Positions 1 through 9,780 of a DNA stretch of 64,000 nt are shown here, in pieces. Positions within the stretch are counted from its first letter, which is position 1, and each line of letters begins with the position of its first letter. The stretch is from NCBI GenBank assembly GCA_036346355.1, contig CM070578.1:17684501-17748500 (forward strand), read 5' to 3'. The notes below the pieces were generated by a model. It searched no databases and was not told where the DNA came from. It saw only the letters and a program-made list of their open reading frames with translations. Both the position numbers and the translations under genes were made by a program. The DNA comes from Rhipidocladum racemiflorum. Taxonomy: Eukaryota; Streptophyta; Magnoliopsida; Poales; Poaceae.

Positions 1-1557
1 GGAGAAAAACTAAAGGAACTTGCTCTGGAATGGGAAATAGCAATGAAGAGCAAGTAGAAGTGCATGAAGCACACCATGACGAAATGGCCATAAATTTTGT
101 AATAATAGGAGAATCTATGAAAAGAGCAACAACCATTGCAAGGCTTGTTGTTCAAGGTTTCACTCAACGTCCTAGGGTTGATTATGAAGAAACCTATTCT
201 CCGGTCATGGGTGGAATTACCTTTAGATACTTGATCTCAATGGCGATCAACTTGAAGTTGAAAATGAAGCTAATGGATGTTGTCACAAGATATTTGTATG
301 GAAACTTGGATTCGAGATATACATGAAAGTACCAGGAAGGTATCCCTATCCCGAACCAAGACAGAGCAAGCGAGAAACCTATACAAAGGTGAAATTGGAG
401 AAATCAACTGTATGGGCTGAAAGCGATCGAGGAAGAATGTGGTACAATCGCTTAAGTGACTTTCTTTGCAAGAAAGGCTACACGAGCAATGAAGATTGTC
501 CATGTGTATTTATACAACGATCCACGAATGGATTTTGTATAATCTCCGTCTATGTAGATGACTTGAACATCATTGGGACGGATGAAGAAATTGAAGAAGC
601 ATGCACATACTTGAAATCTGAGTTTGAAATGAAAGACTTGGGTAAAACCAAGTTCTGTTTAGGCTTGCGGCTTGAACATGTCCAAGGCGGAATCTTGGTA
701 CACCAAGCATCCTACACGCAGAAAGTGTTGGAGAGATTTGGCTTTGAAAAGACATACCCCGCAAAGACCCCAATGGTCGGAAGGTCACTCCAAGCAGACC
801 TAGACCCGTGCAGGCCTAAAGAAGAGGGGAGGAAGTCCGGGAGCGGAATTCCCATACTTGAGTGCAATTGGAGCGCTCATGTACCTTGCGAATAGCACTA
901 GGCCGGACATTGCGTTCGCCGTGAATTTGCTAAGCGCGATGCAGTCTGAGAACCCACCAAAAGGCATTGGAAAGGGGTGAAGGACATCTTCCGTTACCTT
1001 CAAGGAAGCAAAGACCTCGGCTTGTTTTACGTAAGAAACAATGAATTGAATTTAGTTGGCTACGCCGATGTCGGGTACCTATCGGACCGCATATCTTGGC
1101 AAGTCACAAACCGAGTATGTTTTCCTTTGCGGTGGAACGGCAATTTCTTGGAAGTCGTCTAAGCGGACTCTTGTCTCGGCGTCGACTAACCACTCGTAAA
1201 TCATTGCATTGTATGAAGCCTCTCGGGAATGTGCATGGCTTGAAGAATGGTTCACCACATCCGTAAGTCATGTGGTCCGAACATGGAACAAACCCCACTA
1301 TTATCTATGAAGATAATGCGGCTTGTGTTGCACAAGTACAAATGGGATATGTGAAGAGTAACCTTACAAAGCATATCAACCCCAAGATCTTTTATGCTCA
1401 TGAAATGCATAAGATGACCGAGATAAAGATACTGCATACTAAGTCGTGTGAAAATATCGCAGATTTATTCACTAAGTCACTACCGTCATCTTCCTTTGAA
1501 AGATGTGTTTGTTGTTTCGGGATGTTGAGGCTTAGTGAAGTGCAGATTTCAGGGTGA
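1..1557 (+). pseudogene. Ty1/copia pol remnant (reverse transcriptase to RNase H)
   Basis: This is the 3' part of a copia polyprotein, cut by the window edge. A reverse transcriptase palm segment (ARLVVQGF, DYEETYSPV) lies near 126-215. The catalytic VYVDDLNIIG block is near 548-577, followed by FEMKDLGK and GLRLEHVQGG. RNase H pieces follow (IYEDNAAC near 1303, KHINPKIFYAH near 1369, ADLFTKSLP near 1459). The pieces lie in different + frames, broken near 325, 895-980 and 1160-1270, so no functional enzyme is encoded. It runs directly into the polypurine tract and LTR at 1820-2069, which fixes its orientation. Family assignment is firm from the motifs; the 5' half (gag, protease, integrase) is outside the window. 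Confidence 0.9.
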
Positions 1558-1828
1558 TTATTTTCACATACTCCTACATAAATCTCAAACATGAAGTTTG
1601 AGTACCCAACGTAAATCTTGAAGATTAACATTGAAGTTTGGGTGGATTGTACTCTTTTCCTTAAGTAAGTTTTTCGTTGAAGTTTTCTTACATAAGGTTT
1701 TGATGAGGCAATCCGTGCAACACAAACAGCGTGTGCTATGTACTCTTTCTCCAATTATTTTTCCCACTGGGTTTTTATGGAGTTTTAATGAGGCATATGC
1801 ATCTCGCAGTGAAGAGTCCAAGGGGGAG

Positions 1829-2069
1829 TGTTAGGAAACGGATTCGTATCCTGTTAGGAAACGGATTCGTATCCGATATGGACTCTTCCTTATCTCTAAG
1901 CAGAACCGCTATATATAGGAGGCAGGGGGTCACCCCATTGTACACAAGCATACAGAATAATAAAGCAGGCCCGTTCCTCCTCATATTGTGTCTCTCTTTC
2001 TCCCTGTCTATTCTCCACTTGAGATCTATTAGGCAACCCCGGACTATTCGATAGCGAGGTTGTCTAACA
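1829..2069 (+). mobile_element. 3' LTR of the copia remnant
   Basis: The 241-bp LTR starts TGTTAG and ends CTAACA, a perfect 6-bp terminal inversion. It is preceded at 1820-1828 by the polypurine tract AAGGGGGAG expected just inside a 3' LTR. A TATA-like CTATATATAGG lies near 1909. The first 23 bp are present twice in tandem (1829-1851 and 1852-1874). The upstream LTR is outside the window, so LTR divergence cannot be judged. Confidence 0.88.
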
Positions 2070-2096
2070 GGTGGGACCGTGGGAAGCACATGGGAA

Positions 2097-2100
<4 letters not shown>

Positions 2101-2130
<30 letters not shown>
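2101..2130. repeat. (AG)15 microsatellite
   Basis: Thirty bases of uninterrupted AG dinucleotide, 31 bp downstream of the copia LTR. Confidence 0.97.
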
Positions 2131-2131
<1 letters not shown>

Positions 2132-2521
2132 AGCTGTGGACTGACTCAGGCAGTCCGGCTGACTGATCTCAAAGGGGAAAAAAATGGCCACCGCAAAAGG
2201 TGACAGATTGGATCCACCACCCTAACCTTCCTGGCCCCAATTGATTAATTAATTTTAGGTCATTATTTGCCAAATCACATTATTCATCTAGGGCATCCTA
2301 GGTGATCTCTCTCACCCCTCTCTCTCTCCTCCTCCTCTGGAAACACACAAGTAACATACAGAAACATGCATCCTAGGGATTCTAGCGAAACTCTCGTGTC
2401 TCAACTTTCAAATGATACATTTTTTACTTTGACTGTTCCGCCGATACATAAGCTCTACTGAAAAAAAAAAAAACAAATTTACAGCCATGCGTCGTGAGAT
2501 TATGCATGCTTAGGCTGTGCC

Positions 2522-2682
2522 CAAGGGGCGAATCCAGGCCCCAGGCAGAGTAGGCTGTAGCCCGGTACCGAAAGCCCACTAAAATTCTACAAAAAATTAT
2601 TGAAAAATCATTAGAAACAGATATTTAATTTAAGATCAGCTGGCCTAACCCGGGGCTTAGGTCTGGACTAGCTTCGCCCCTG
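2522..2682. mobile_element. hAT-type MITE with 8-bp target duplication
   Basis: A 161-bp non-coding element begins CAAGGGGCGAA and ends TTCGCCCCTG, so the termini are imperfect inverted repeats of the CAGGGGCG type common in hAT elements. It is flanked by a perfect 8-bp direct repeat GCTGTGCC at 2514-2521 and 2683-2690, the hAT target-site length. Superfamily is inferred from TIR and TSD only, as no transposase is present. Confidence 0.85.
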
Positions 2683-2967
2683 GCTGTGCCTGTCGTGAAA
2701 GCTTGGCGAGGTTGTGTTTTATTTCCTCATAGCTATGTTATGTATCCCCCATGCCACATGGGTGTGTTGGTGAGATGCTAAAAGGCTGTAAGATTCCATC
2801 ATGGGAAAACAATGGGGGAAAATGGGGGGATGAACACACTTCATCCATTTTTTTTGCTCCCTTGCTAGCGGCTTGCATCTGGGATAGCTGGTGCCAATCA
2901 AGACTTTGTTTAAAAGGATTAATTATATTGTGATTGGTGCCATTTGCCTTCAAAGTATTTGTGCGTA

Positions 2968-3200
2968 CTTCCTCCGTCGACCAAGTTTGCGGGACGGCGT
3001 ATTCACGCTCCAATACAAAAAATAAGTGCGATGTTTCTTTTATGCCTTTAATAAATATCCAGATTTTATTATATTCGCTATATACGTGAATTAAATATAG
3101 CGCTTAAAGATAATAACTAGGGTAACCTAGTTATTTTTAATATCTATTTAGCCTCTGTGTCAGAGAAAATAATACGCCCTACAAACTTGAACGGATGGAG
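2968..3200. mobile_element. Stowaway-type MITE
   Basis: About 233 bp with termini CTTCCTCCGT and ACGGATGGAG, flanked by TA at 2966-2967 and 3201-3202. The inversion extends inward (CCAAGTTTGCGGGACGG against the reverse complement of CGCCCTACAAACTTG). CTCCCTCCGT-like ends with a TA target are the signature of Tc1/mariner-derived Stowaway MITEs. Confidence 0.85.
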
Positions 3201-3202
3201 TA

Positions 3203-4204
3203 TAATTTTAGATAATAAGAAGCCTTTTTATTTTCACATTTTTTATTGTAGTGATTCCAGAGATGACTTTAATTGTCATTGTGCGAATCAAAACCTAACA
3301 AAATCTATATGTTTTCTTCAAGAATGTGGCAGGCATGCATAAACTATAGCTCAAGCTATACACACAAAACACAATAGTCCCTACATGGGACAGATCATAA
3401 TAAAATACGGGACTAAAATTCCAATCAAAAAAATGTTTGGAAAGGAGTTATTATCATTTTTTCCATATAATTCTTTTGTTTCATTTATGTCGCCTCGTTA
3501 AAAATTGTTACCATTTTTCCTTCGATATTCCAAAACAGCACCTGATTTGAATTATTCCTACACAGTTCCCTGACACTCCAGTGGGATCCCGTATTTCACT
3601 GACCCCTTTTCCTCTCTCGAATTTCAGACTTTATAGTAGGTTGGTCAAACCTCTAGTTGCCTATTTAGTATGGACCCAGTTTCATTGCAGTCCCAAGGCA
3701 CTACAACTTAAATAATTGCGTACGAGCTGTTAGAATAAAAAGCAACAGATCAGATTGCTGTAGCAAAAGTTACCGTAACATATGGATTTGGACTTTGGAG
3801 AAGCTATGTCCTTCGTTCACTCGATCAGACGGACTACATCTATGGGCCACAGGACTTGCACTGGATCTCCTTCCAGTTAGTATATATGGTTTGGACACTG
3901 TAACAGAATGGGATCAAGCACCATTGACTGGCACAAACAAAGATAAACTACTTGTTACTGCCTTTCTCGATCTTGTAACAGAATGGGATCAAGCAAAATC
4001 AACGTTAGTATATTAGAAGAAGAAAGATTAGAAACCAAGCATCAAGACATGCACTACTCCATGAGTTCATGTACAAGGCTTGTGATTTAAGATACGATTC
4101 CTACAGTTAAGTTTAATTTGATGCTGGTGAACTAAGTAGCTCCCTGCCTATCTTGGAAGGGTGTGAAGTTGATAGTACTCACTTTGATAGTTATCGTTTT
4201 GAAT
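3203..4204. other. Intergenic DNA, no gene recognised
   Basis: No ORF here has recognisable domains or plausible splice structure. A 22-bp direct repeat TGTAACAGAATGGGATCAAG (plus CA) occurs near 3898 and 3975. Nothing else stands out. Confidence 0.6.
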
Positions 4205-4405
4205 ACAGGTCCGGTTAAATTTTTAAAACTTTGATTGTTAATATCTTTAAAATATTTAAATTGGATACATAAAAATCATATCTATAGATTTGTCTCGAAA
4301 AATATTTTTATAGTATTATAATTTTTTTAGGATTTATAAATATACTATAATAAAAATTAGTTGTAAAAATTGTATTTTGAAAATTGTATCCATATCTAAA
4401 ATAAT
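4205..4405. mobile_element. MITE internal fragment, A+T-rich
   Basis: The segment around CCGGTTAAATTTTTAAAAC with TACATAAAAATCATAT is similar along most of its length to 39095-39285 in this window. Termini are not preserved, so only membership of the same MITE-like family is supported. Confidence 0.5.
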
Positions 4406-4928
4406 AATTATTTATACAGAATGACTTGTAATCGGACGTCTGATTTTTTCGGACGCTCTACAACATTTTTTTCCTACGTGTGAAATATTTTGTTCCTATG
4501 TATGAAACATTTCCTTCAATAACAGTAGAAATATGCACATGAAAAAAAAAATATTACAGATATGGGGGGAGGGAATTACAGACATTGAAAAAAATATATT
4601 ACACGAATGTCTGAAAAAATATGCTGGGATCGATCGTCCGGCTCCTAATTTCTCCCTTATTTATAACATGAGAAAGCACTAGTTTAGTTTATACTTCATG
4701 CATTATGCATATTTATGTTTTGTGCCCGGGTGCAGCGGACATGGGTCTTGTGGTGGATTTCAGCAACCACTACCATTCGCCCATGTGGCCAACCTGGTTG
4801 CTTGCAGCCTCAGCTCAAATCAAATGGATAACCTTGTCCTCAGCTTATTCTCGTGTATGTATGCATGTACCACTAGTATGACTCAGCAAGATACCTTAAT
4901 TAATATAAAGCTAGTCTACACATTACTA
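4406..4928. other. Intergenic DNA with possible decayed TIR element
   Basis: Between about 4425 and 4640 the sequences AATCGGACGTCTGA and ATCGATCGTCCGGCTCC form a weak inverted pair around an A+T-rich core, which could be an old MITE. No TSD was found. The rest shows no gene or repeat that I recognise. Confidence 0.35.
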
Positions 4929-5104
4929 CTCCCTTTCTTTCGGTCATAAATAATTTTTGTTTTAAATATTAACACAGTCTCTAAAACATATCTAATATTA
5001 TAAAGTTACTTCTCAAGACAGATCCATCCATATAATTTTAGCATCTAATTTAAACATTTAAAATTTTGAAAGTTCCACTGTATCTATATCATGACCGGAT
5101 TGAG
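4929..5104. mobile_element. Stowaway-type MITE
   Basis: A 176-bp element starting CTCCCTTTCTTTCGGTCATA and ending TATCATGACCGGATTGAG, with TA on both sides (4927-4928, 5105-5106). The ends pair as imperfect inverted repeats (CGGTCATAA with the reverse complement of TCATGACCG). The A+T-rich core carries no ORF. Confidence 0.8.
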
Positions 5105-5282
5105 TACTATGCATGCATGTATATTTCGTCGGAAGCAGAGACATGTGTGGGTTGCTCCCAGCTCAGTATGCTTTGGTTTACGCAATGATCTGCATACAGC
5201 CTATAGATAGATCGAGATGCATGTTTTGTATTCTAGCTTCCGTGTAATTTATGTAATATAACTTTGCCACTGGCTATATATA

Positions 5283-6130
5283 TACTAGAAAAGTGAGCGC
5301 GGCGCACGCCGTGCACGTGAACGAAAAACAAATTTGGATTGTTTTTTCAGAGAAAAAACGGACAACGAAAACACTTATTTCGGAAAAAACAAGAAAAAAG
5401 GACTACGAAAGCATTTTTTCCGAGCAAAACGGAAAAGTTTTTTCTCGGAGGAAAAACGGGCCACGAAAACATTTTTTTCCGGGTAAAACGAATAAAAATG
5501 GGCCATGAAAACATTTTTTTCCGTGAAAAACGAGAAAAAAACGGATCATGAAAACATTTTTCCAAGAAAAACCGCGGCGCACGCCGCACGCGTGAATGAA
5601 AAACGGATTTACATTTTTCGGAGAAAAAAAACGGATCATGAAAACATGTTTTCGGGGAAAACGAGGAAAAACGGGCCACGAAAATAATTTTTCTGGGAAA
5701 AACGGACCACGAAAATATTTTTTCGGGAAAAAAGAGGGAAAACGGATGCCGAAAACATTTTTCCCGGAAAAAATGAGAAAAAACGGACCCGAAAATATAT
5801 TTTCGGGAAAAACGGAGAAAGGATGAACGAAAAACGAAATTTCATTTTTTTTTTGAAAAAATAGACCACGAAAACATGCTCCGGAAAAAAAACGGACCAC
5901 GAAAATATTTTTCCGGGCAAAACGGAAAAAGGACCTAGACGTAAAGTGCGGGGACTTATTTGTTATAATTTTAGACCTGTTCGCTATTTTGTAAAATTAG
6001 AAAAGGGCTAGTTTGCGATTCGTATTTAACGGGAATCTCCTTCTGTAGAATGGCAAACGAGGCGCCTAAACGCGAACCGGGAAAAAAATCTTTCCCATAC
6101 ATAAAATCGCAAAGGACCTATCCGCGATTT
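5283..6130 (+). repeat. Left arm: A-rich degenerate minisatellite plus unique inner part
   Basis: From 5283 to about 5930 a ~31-43-bp motif recurs about a dozen times: CCACGAAAACATTTTTCCGG followed by GAAAAACGG. The GC-rich head (GCGCGGCGCACGCCG, 5298) is repeated internally near 5572, so the array includes a duplication of its own end. The inner part (5932-6130, for example GACCTGTTCGCTATTTTG and CCTAAACGCGAA) is non-repetitive and is matched on the other strand at 13290-13490. ORFs here are read-through of the repeat and are not genes. Confidence 0.85.
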
Positions 6131-6225
6131 GAAGGAATAAATGGATTTTTTTGGAAAATTAGAGGAGGGTGAGGTGGATGCCTGAGGAGGCTTGAAACCT
6201 CCTGGATGTAATCTATGGATAATAT

Positions 6226-6715
6226 GTGTGTGAAAAAGAAAATAAAAAATAGGGATGCTTTTCTTGTTTTTTTTTCTTAGGATGCCTAATAAATAATAAA
6301 AAGGAAATCCACTGGAGAGGTGGGCCCAGTAGTAAATAGTGCAGCACTCAGCCCACATGACGAGTAACTAGCAAACTATATCAATATTGGTTTCGCTCTA
6401 GGTAGACCTAGGCATTGGGCCATGCCAGGCCGACATGACACGGGACTGATGGACCTAGAATGTGACGTGCCACCACATCCTAGCCAGCCAACCGTGCCAT
6501 GCCAGACTAGCTCAATTTTCCTCCGGTTAACCCAGGCACACCGTGCCACCTCCGTGTTGTGTCGGTCGAGGCCCAATCCATTTGGACTGTTGAAGAGGAG
6601 ATAAAAGGAGTCGAGGACGAATGGCGCATCTACTGGCGTGGTCGCGAGGACATAGTACAGCTCAACTGGAGGTGAGGAAGATGCTAACGTTGGAGAAGAA
6701 GCATGCATGATCTGC
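6226..6715. repeat. Direct repeat copy A (~490 bp)
   Basis: This segment is repeated in the same orientation at 8632-9118. Shared blocks include ATAAATAATAAAAAGGAAAT, CACTGGAGAGG, the region beginning GTAGACCTAGGCATTGGGCC, CACCACATCCTAGCCAGCCA and the end GAAGAAGCATGCATGAT. The copies differ by small indels and substitutions. A 31-bp segment before 6402 is present here but missing in copy B. Confidence 0.85.
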
Positions 6716-6904
6716 GCTTAAGCGCAGATTAGGCTATTCCACACGCTGGTCGAAACGTGCAAAAAGGAATTAACTAACGTAAGGCGACCCAAAAAAACAA
6801 AACACAGTATTAATTGAGGTGCCGATTTTAATAGTAGAAAAATGAAAGATGATAGTATAAGTTGACATGCTGAGTAGTAAATCATACTTTTCCGTAACTT
6901 TGCG

Positions 6905-8475
6905 TTCCTATTTTGTATATGAATCTAATTTCTTTGTTTTAGCCATAACTTTTTATTGAAAACTCCGATTCATAAAAGGTTTTCACCAGTAGCTTATTGA
7001 CGACGAGAGCAACATAATGATATAAGTCTCGCTAATAAACGACGTGCGTATCGATAGTAAAATCTATGTATACTGATAGTAAACTATATGTCTACGGATA
7101 GTAAGCTATATGTCTACGGATAGTAAAATCTAATTCATATGGTAAGACTTATATCAGTGTGTTGCTCTCGTCGTAAGTAAGCTACTGATGAAAACCATTC
7201 ATGAATCTGAGCTGTCAATAAAAAGTTATGGCTATAACAAAGAAAAACCATATTCATGTACAAACAAAAAACACATTTACTAGTAGGTCATGCGACGTAA
7301 CTAGTAATGTGTTCCCTTATTTGAACTAGAATCTGTTCTCCCATAATATTCAAAAAAAATTACCATCAGACTGTGTTCAACGTAACTTATGTTTGTTAGA
7401 TTATGATTTTCTAATTGACTATCTCTGTCATACAGTATTACTAATACAATTTATGTTTTTTACTATGTTAGAAATAACTCATATACATGGCTCGATCAAT
7501 GGCTAATAAATTTCGTATAAATCAAATTTTACTACTAAATGAACATCAATTTACTACTGTATGAACATCAATTTACTACTAACATGTATTACTACTGAAA
7601 TCGGAACTGTGGTCAACTAATTAGTAATGTGTTTATTAGTTTGTACACGAATATGTTTTCTTCTTCTTTTTGCCACAACTTTTTACTTGCAGCTCCGATT
7701 GGTGAACTAATTTCACCAGTATATAACTGTCGACAAGAGGAACAAAATGATATAAATCTCACTAATAAATATCGCATAAATTTATTTTTCCCCCTTCTTT
7801 TAGCCATAACATTTTGCTCGCAGCTCCGATTAACGAACAAATTTCACCAGTAAATTACTGGCGACAAGAGGAACTGTATGATATAAGTCTCGCAAATAAT
7901 CGTCGCATAAATCAAATTTTACTACCAAATGAATGTTAACTTGCTACTGTATAAACATCAATTTACTAAAACACGTTACTACTAAAATCAGTACCTTGCC
8001 CAGCTAACTAGTAATGTGTTTGCTAGTTTGTACATGAATATGATTTTTTTCTTCTTTTAGCCATAACTTTTTATTCACAGCTCTGATTGACGAATGAATT
8101 TCACCAGTATATTACTGTTGATGGGATGAACAATATGATATAAATCTCGCTAATAAACTTCGCATAAATTAAATTTTACTACAAATGAACATCACTTTCC
8201 TACTGTATGAACATTAATTTACTATCATGACTGAGGATTCAGCAGACTATACAGTCCATGTAATAGTAACATCCCACTATACATATAGTAAACTGATGTT
8301 CATTTAGCAGTAAAAAAATGATTCATATGGCTTTTATTGACGGGATTTACATTATTTTGTTCATCTCCTCGTCAGTAAGCTACTGGTGAAAACCTTCTAT
8401 GAATCGGAGTTGTCAATAAAAAGTTACGGCTAAAACAAAGAAAAAAGATTCATGTACAAACTAGAAATGCATTTA
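6905..8475. repeat. Array of ~150-250-bp repeats in both orientations
   Basis: A unit with the landmarks TTTAGCCATAACTTTTTATT, CTCCGATT, TTTCACCAGTA and GATATAAATCTCGCTAATAA occurs forward near 6905-7060, 7640-7780, 7790-7990 and 8020-8240. It occurs reversed near 7140-7290 and 8310-8475. Between units are short ACATCAATTTACTACT repeats. Adjacent opposite copies (6905/7140) can fold on each other. No protein is encoded. Confidence 0.8.
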
Positions 8476-8631
8476 TTAGTTGGTTTGGCCACGTACGGAA
8501 AGGCTTAGTTAATTGGGACTGTTGCGCTGATTAGTAGGACACATGGCTCGGTCGGATTGGGTTAACTGGGCCAGGTGTACAATAGACTATTCTACACGTA
8601 GGCTCAAAATAGTATCTATATATATATATAC

Positions 8632-9118
8632 ATGAAAAGGAAAATTAAAAAATATGGATGTTTTTTTCTGCTTTTTTTCCTAGGATGCCTTCGGCATAGT
8701 TAATAAATAATAAAAGGAAATCCACTGGAGAGGATCGAATGGAAGGGTCAGGCTGCCGAGGCCCACTAGTAAATAGTGCAGCACTCAATCTACATGGCGA
8801 GTAACAGGTAGACCTGGGCATTGGGCCGTGCCGGGCCGACATGACATGGGACCGATGGACCTAGACCGTGACGTGTCACCACATCCTAGCCAGCCAACCG
8901 TGCCATGCCAAACTAGCGCAACTTTCCTCCAGTGAGCCCAGGCACACCGTGCCACCTCTGTGCTGTGTCGATTGATGCCCAATCCATTTGGATTGTCGTA
9001 GAGGAGATAAAAGGAGCCGAGGACAAATGGGGCACCTACTGGCGTGGTCGCGAGGACATAGTACATCTCGATTGGAGGTGAGGAAGATGCTAGCGCCGGG
9101 GAAGAAGCATGCATGATG
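8632..9118. repeat. Direct repeat copy B (~490 bp)
   Basis: Second copy of 6226-6715 in the same orientation, about 2.4 kb away. It lacks the short insert before GTAGACC that copy A has and carries an extra ~25 bp near 8733. The two copies bracket the repeat array but lack TG...CA ends, a PBS or a polypurine tract, so they are not LTRs. Confidence 0.85.
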
Positions 9119-9780
9119 GCTAGGGATGGCGGTGACACAGTGCAGAAAGATCGAATTTGGCAGCGGCATAATCGAAGACCACAGGATTCGGCAACGAGGT
9201 TGTGAGGATTGTCGAGATCTGGCGTCGTCGCCATCTTCTTCCTCTCCGATCGTCATTGACTTCTTCCTTGAGATGGTCAGCGAATCTAGTGGCACGATGC
9301 CTCAAGGCCATATCCGGCGACGGTGTGACCGAATGCCATTGGATCTAGCACCGAGGCGGCGACAGGGGAGGGGGAGGTGGCAGCGTAGGGAGCAAGCAAG
9401 GGTGGAGTTGGATGAGAGGAGACGATAGAGGCACATGGAGACGATGACTGCACCCGATGGGTCATGTGAGGAGGCGAAGGGGAGTGGTAGTATTTGATAA
9501 TGGGTTGAATTGATGTGGTAATGTAGTTAACAATGGGTTAGGGCATAGATAGGATGTTTTTTTACAAAAGGGTTGCATTTGTGCCGTGCTGGGCTGCCAA
9601 TCATACCAAATTTCCAAGCTCAGCAGGGGCCATCATTCGTGCCATGTCAGCTTGACTTGAAGACACCCATGCCGTGCCGAGGGCCAACCAAAAAGGCACG
9701 GCCCATTGCCCATGTCTACTCCTAGGGCAGGCTCTCTCAAACGTTCTCTTGCTCAAGCTCGACCATGCCGCCAATTGTTG
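9119..9780. other. Non-coding part of the repeat block
   Basis: GC-rich sequence after direct repeat B (9119-9490), then the inverted terminus near 9590-9718. ORFs on both strands lack domains or splice context. I see no gene. Confidence 0.5.

Larger units (their letters stand above)
6403..9718. mobile_element. Possible 3.3-kb TIR element enclosing the duplication
   Basis: TAGACCTAGGCATTGGGCC at 6403 and GGCCCATTGCCCATGTCTA ending at 9718 are inverted copies of one another, and an internal copy of the left end is at 8809. Flanks GCTCTAGG and CTCCTAGG resemble each other but do not match exactly. A non-autonomous DNA transposon that duplicated its left end internally would give this layout. 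No transposase was seen. Confidence 0.35.

Noticed and set aside
5293..5920. Several overlapping Lys/Arg/Phe-rich ORFs on both strands
   Set aside because: They are translations of the A-rich minisatellite; all frames are open because the repeat lacks stops, and no start or domain is convincing.
7000..8300. CRISPR-like regularly spaced repeats
   Set aside because: Units are long, variable and in both orientations, and the genome is a plant.
6226..9118. Direct repeats taken as LTRs of a retrotransposon
   Set aside because: No TG...CA ends, PBS, polypurine tract or 5-bp TSD; the internal TIR-like ends fit a DNA element better.
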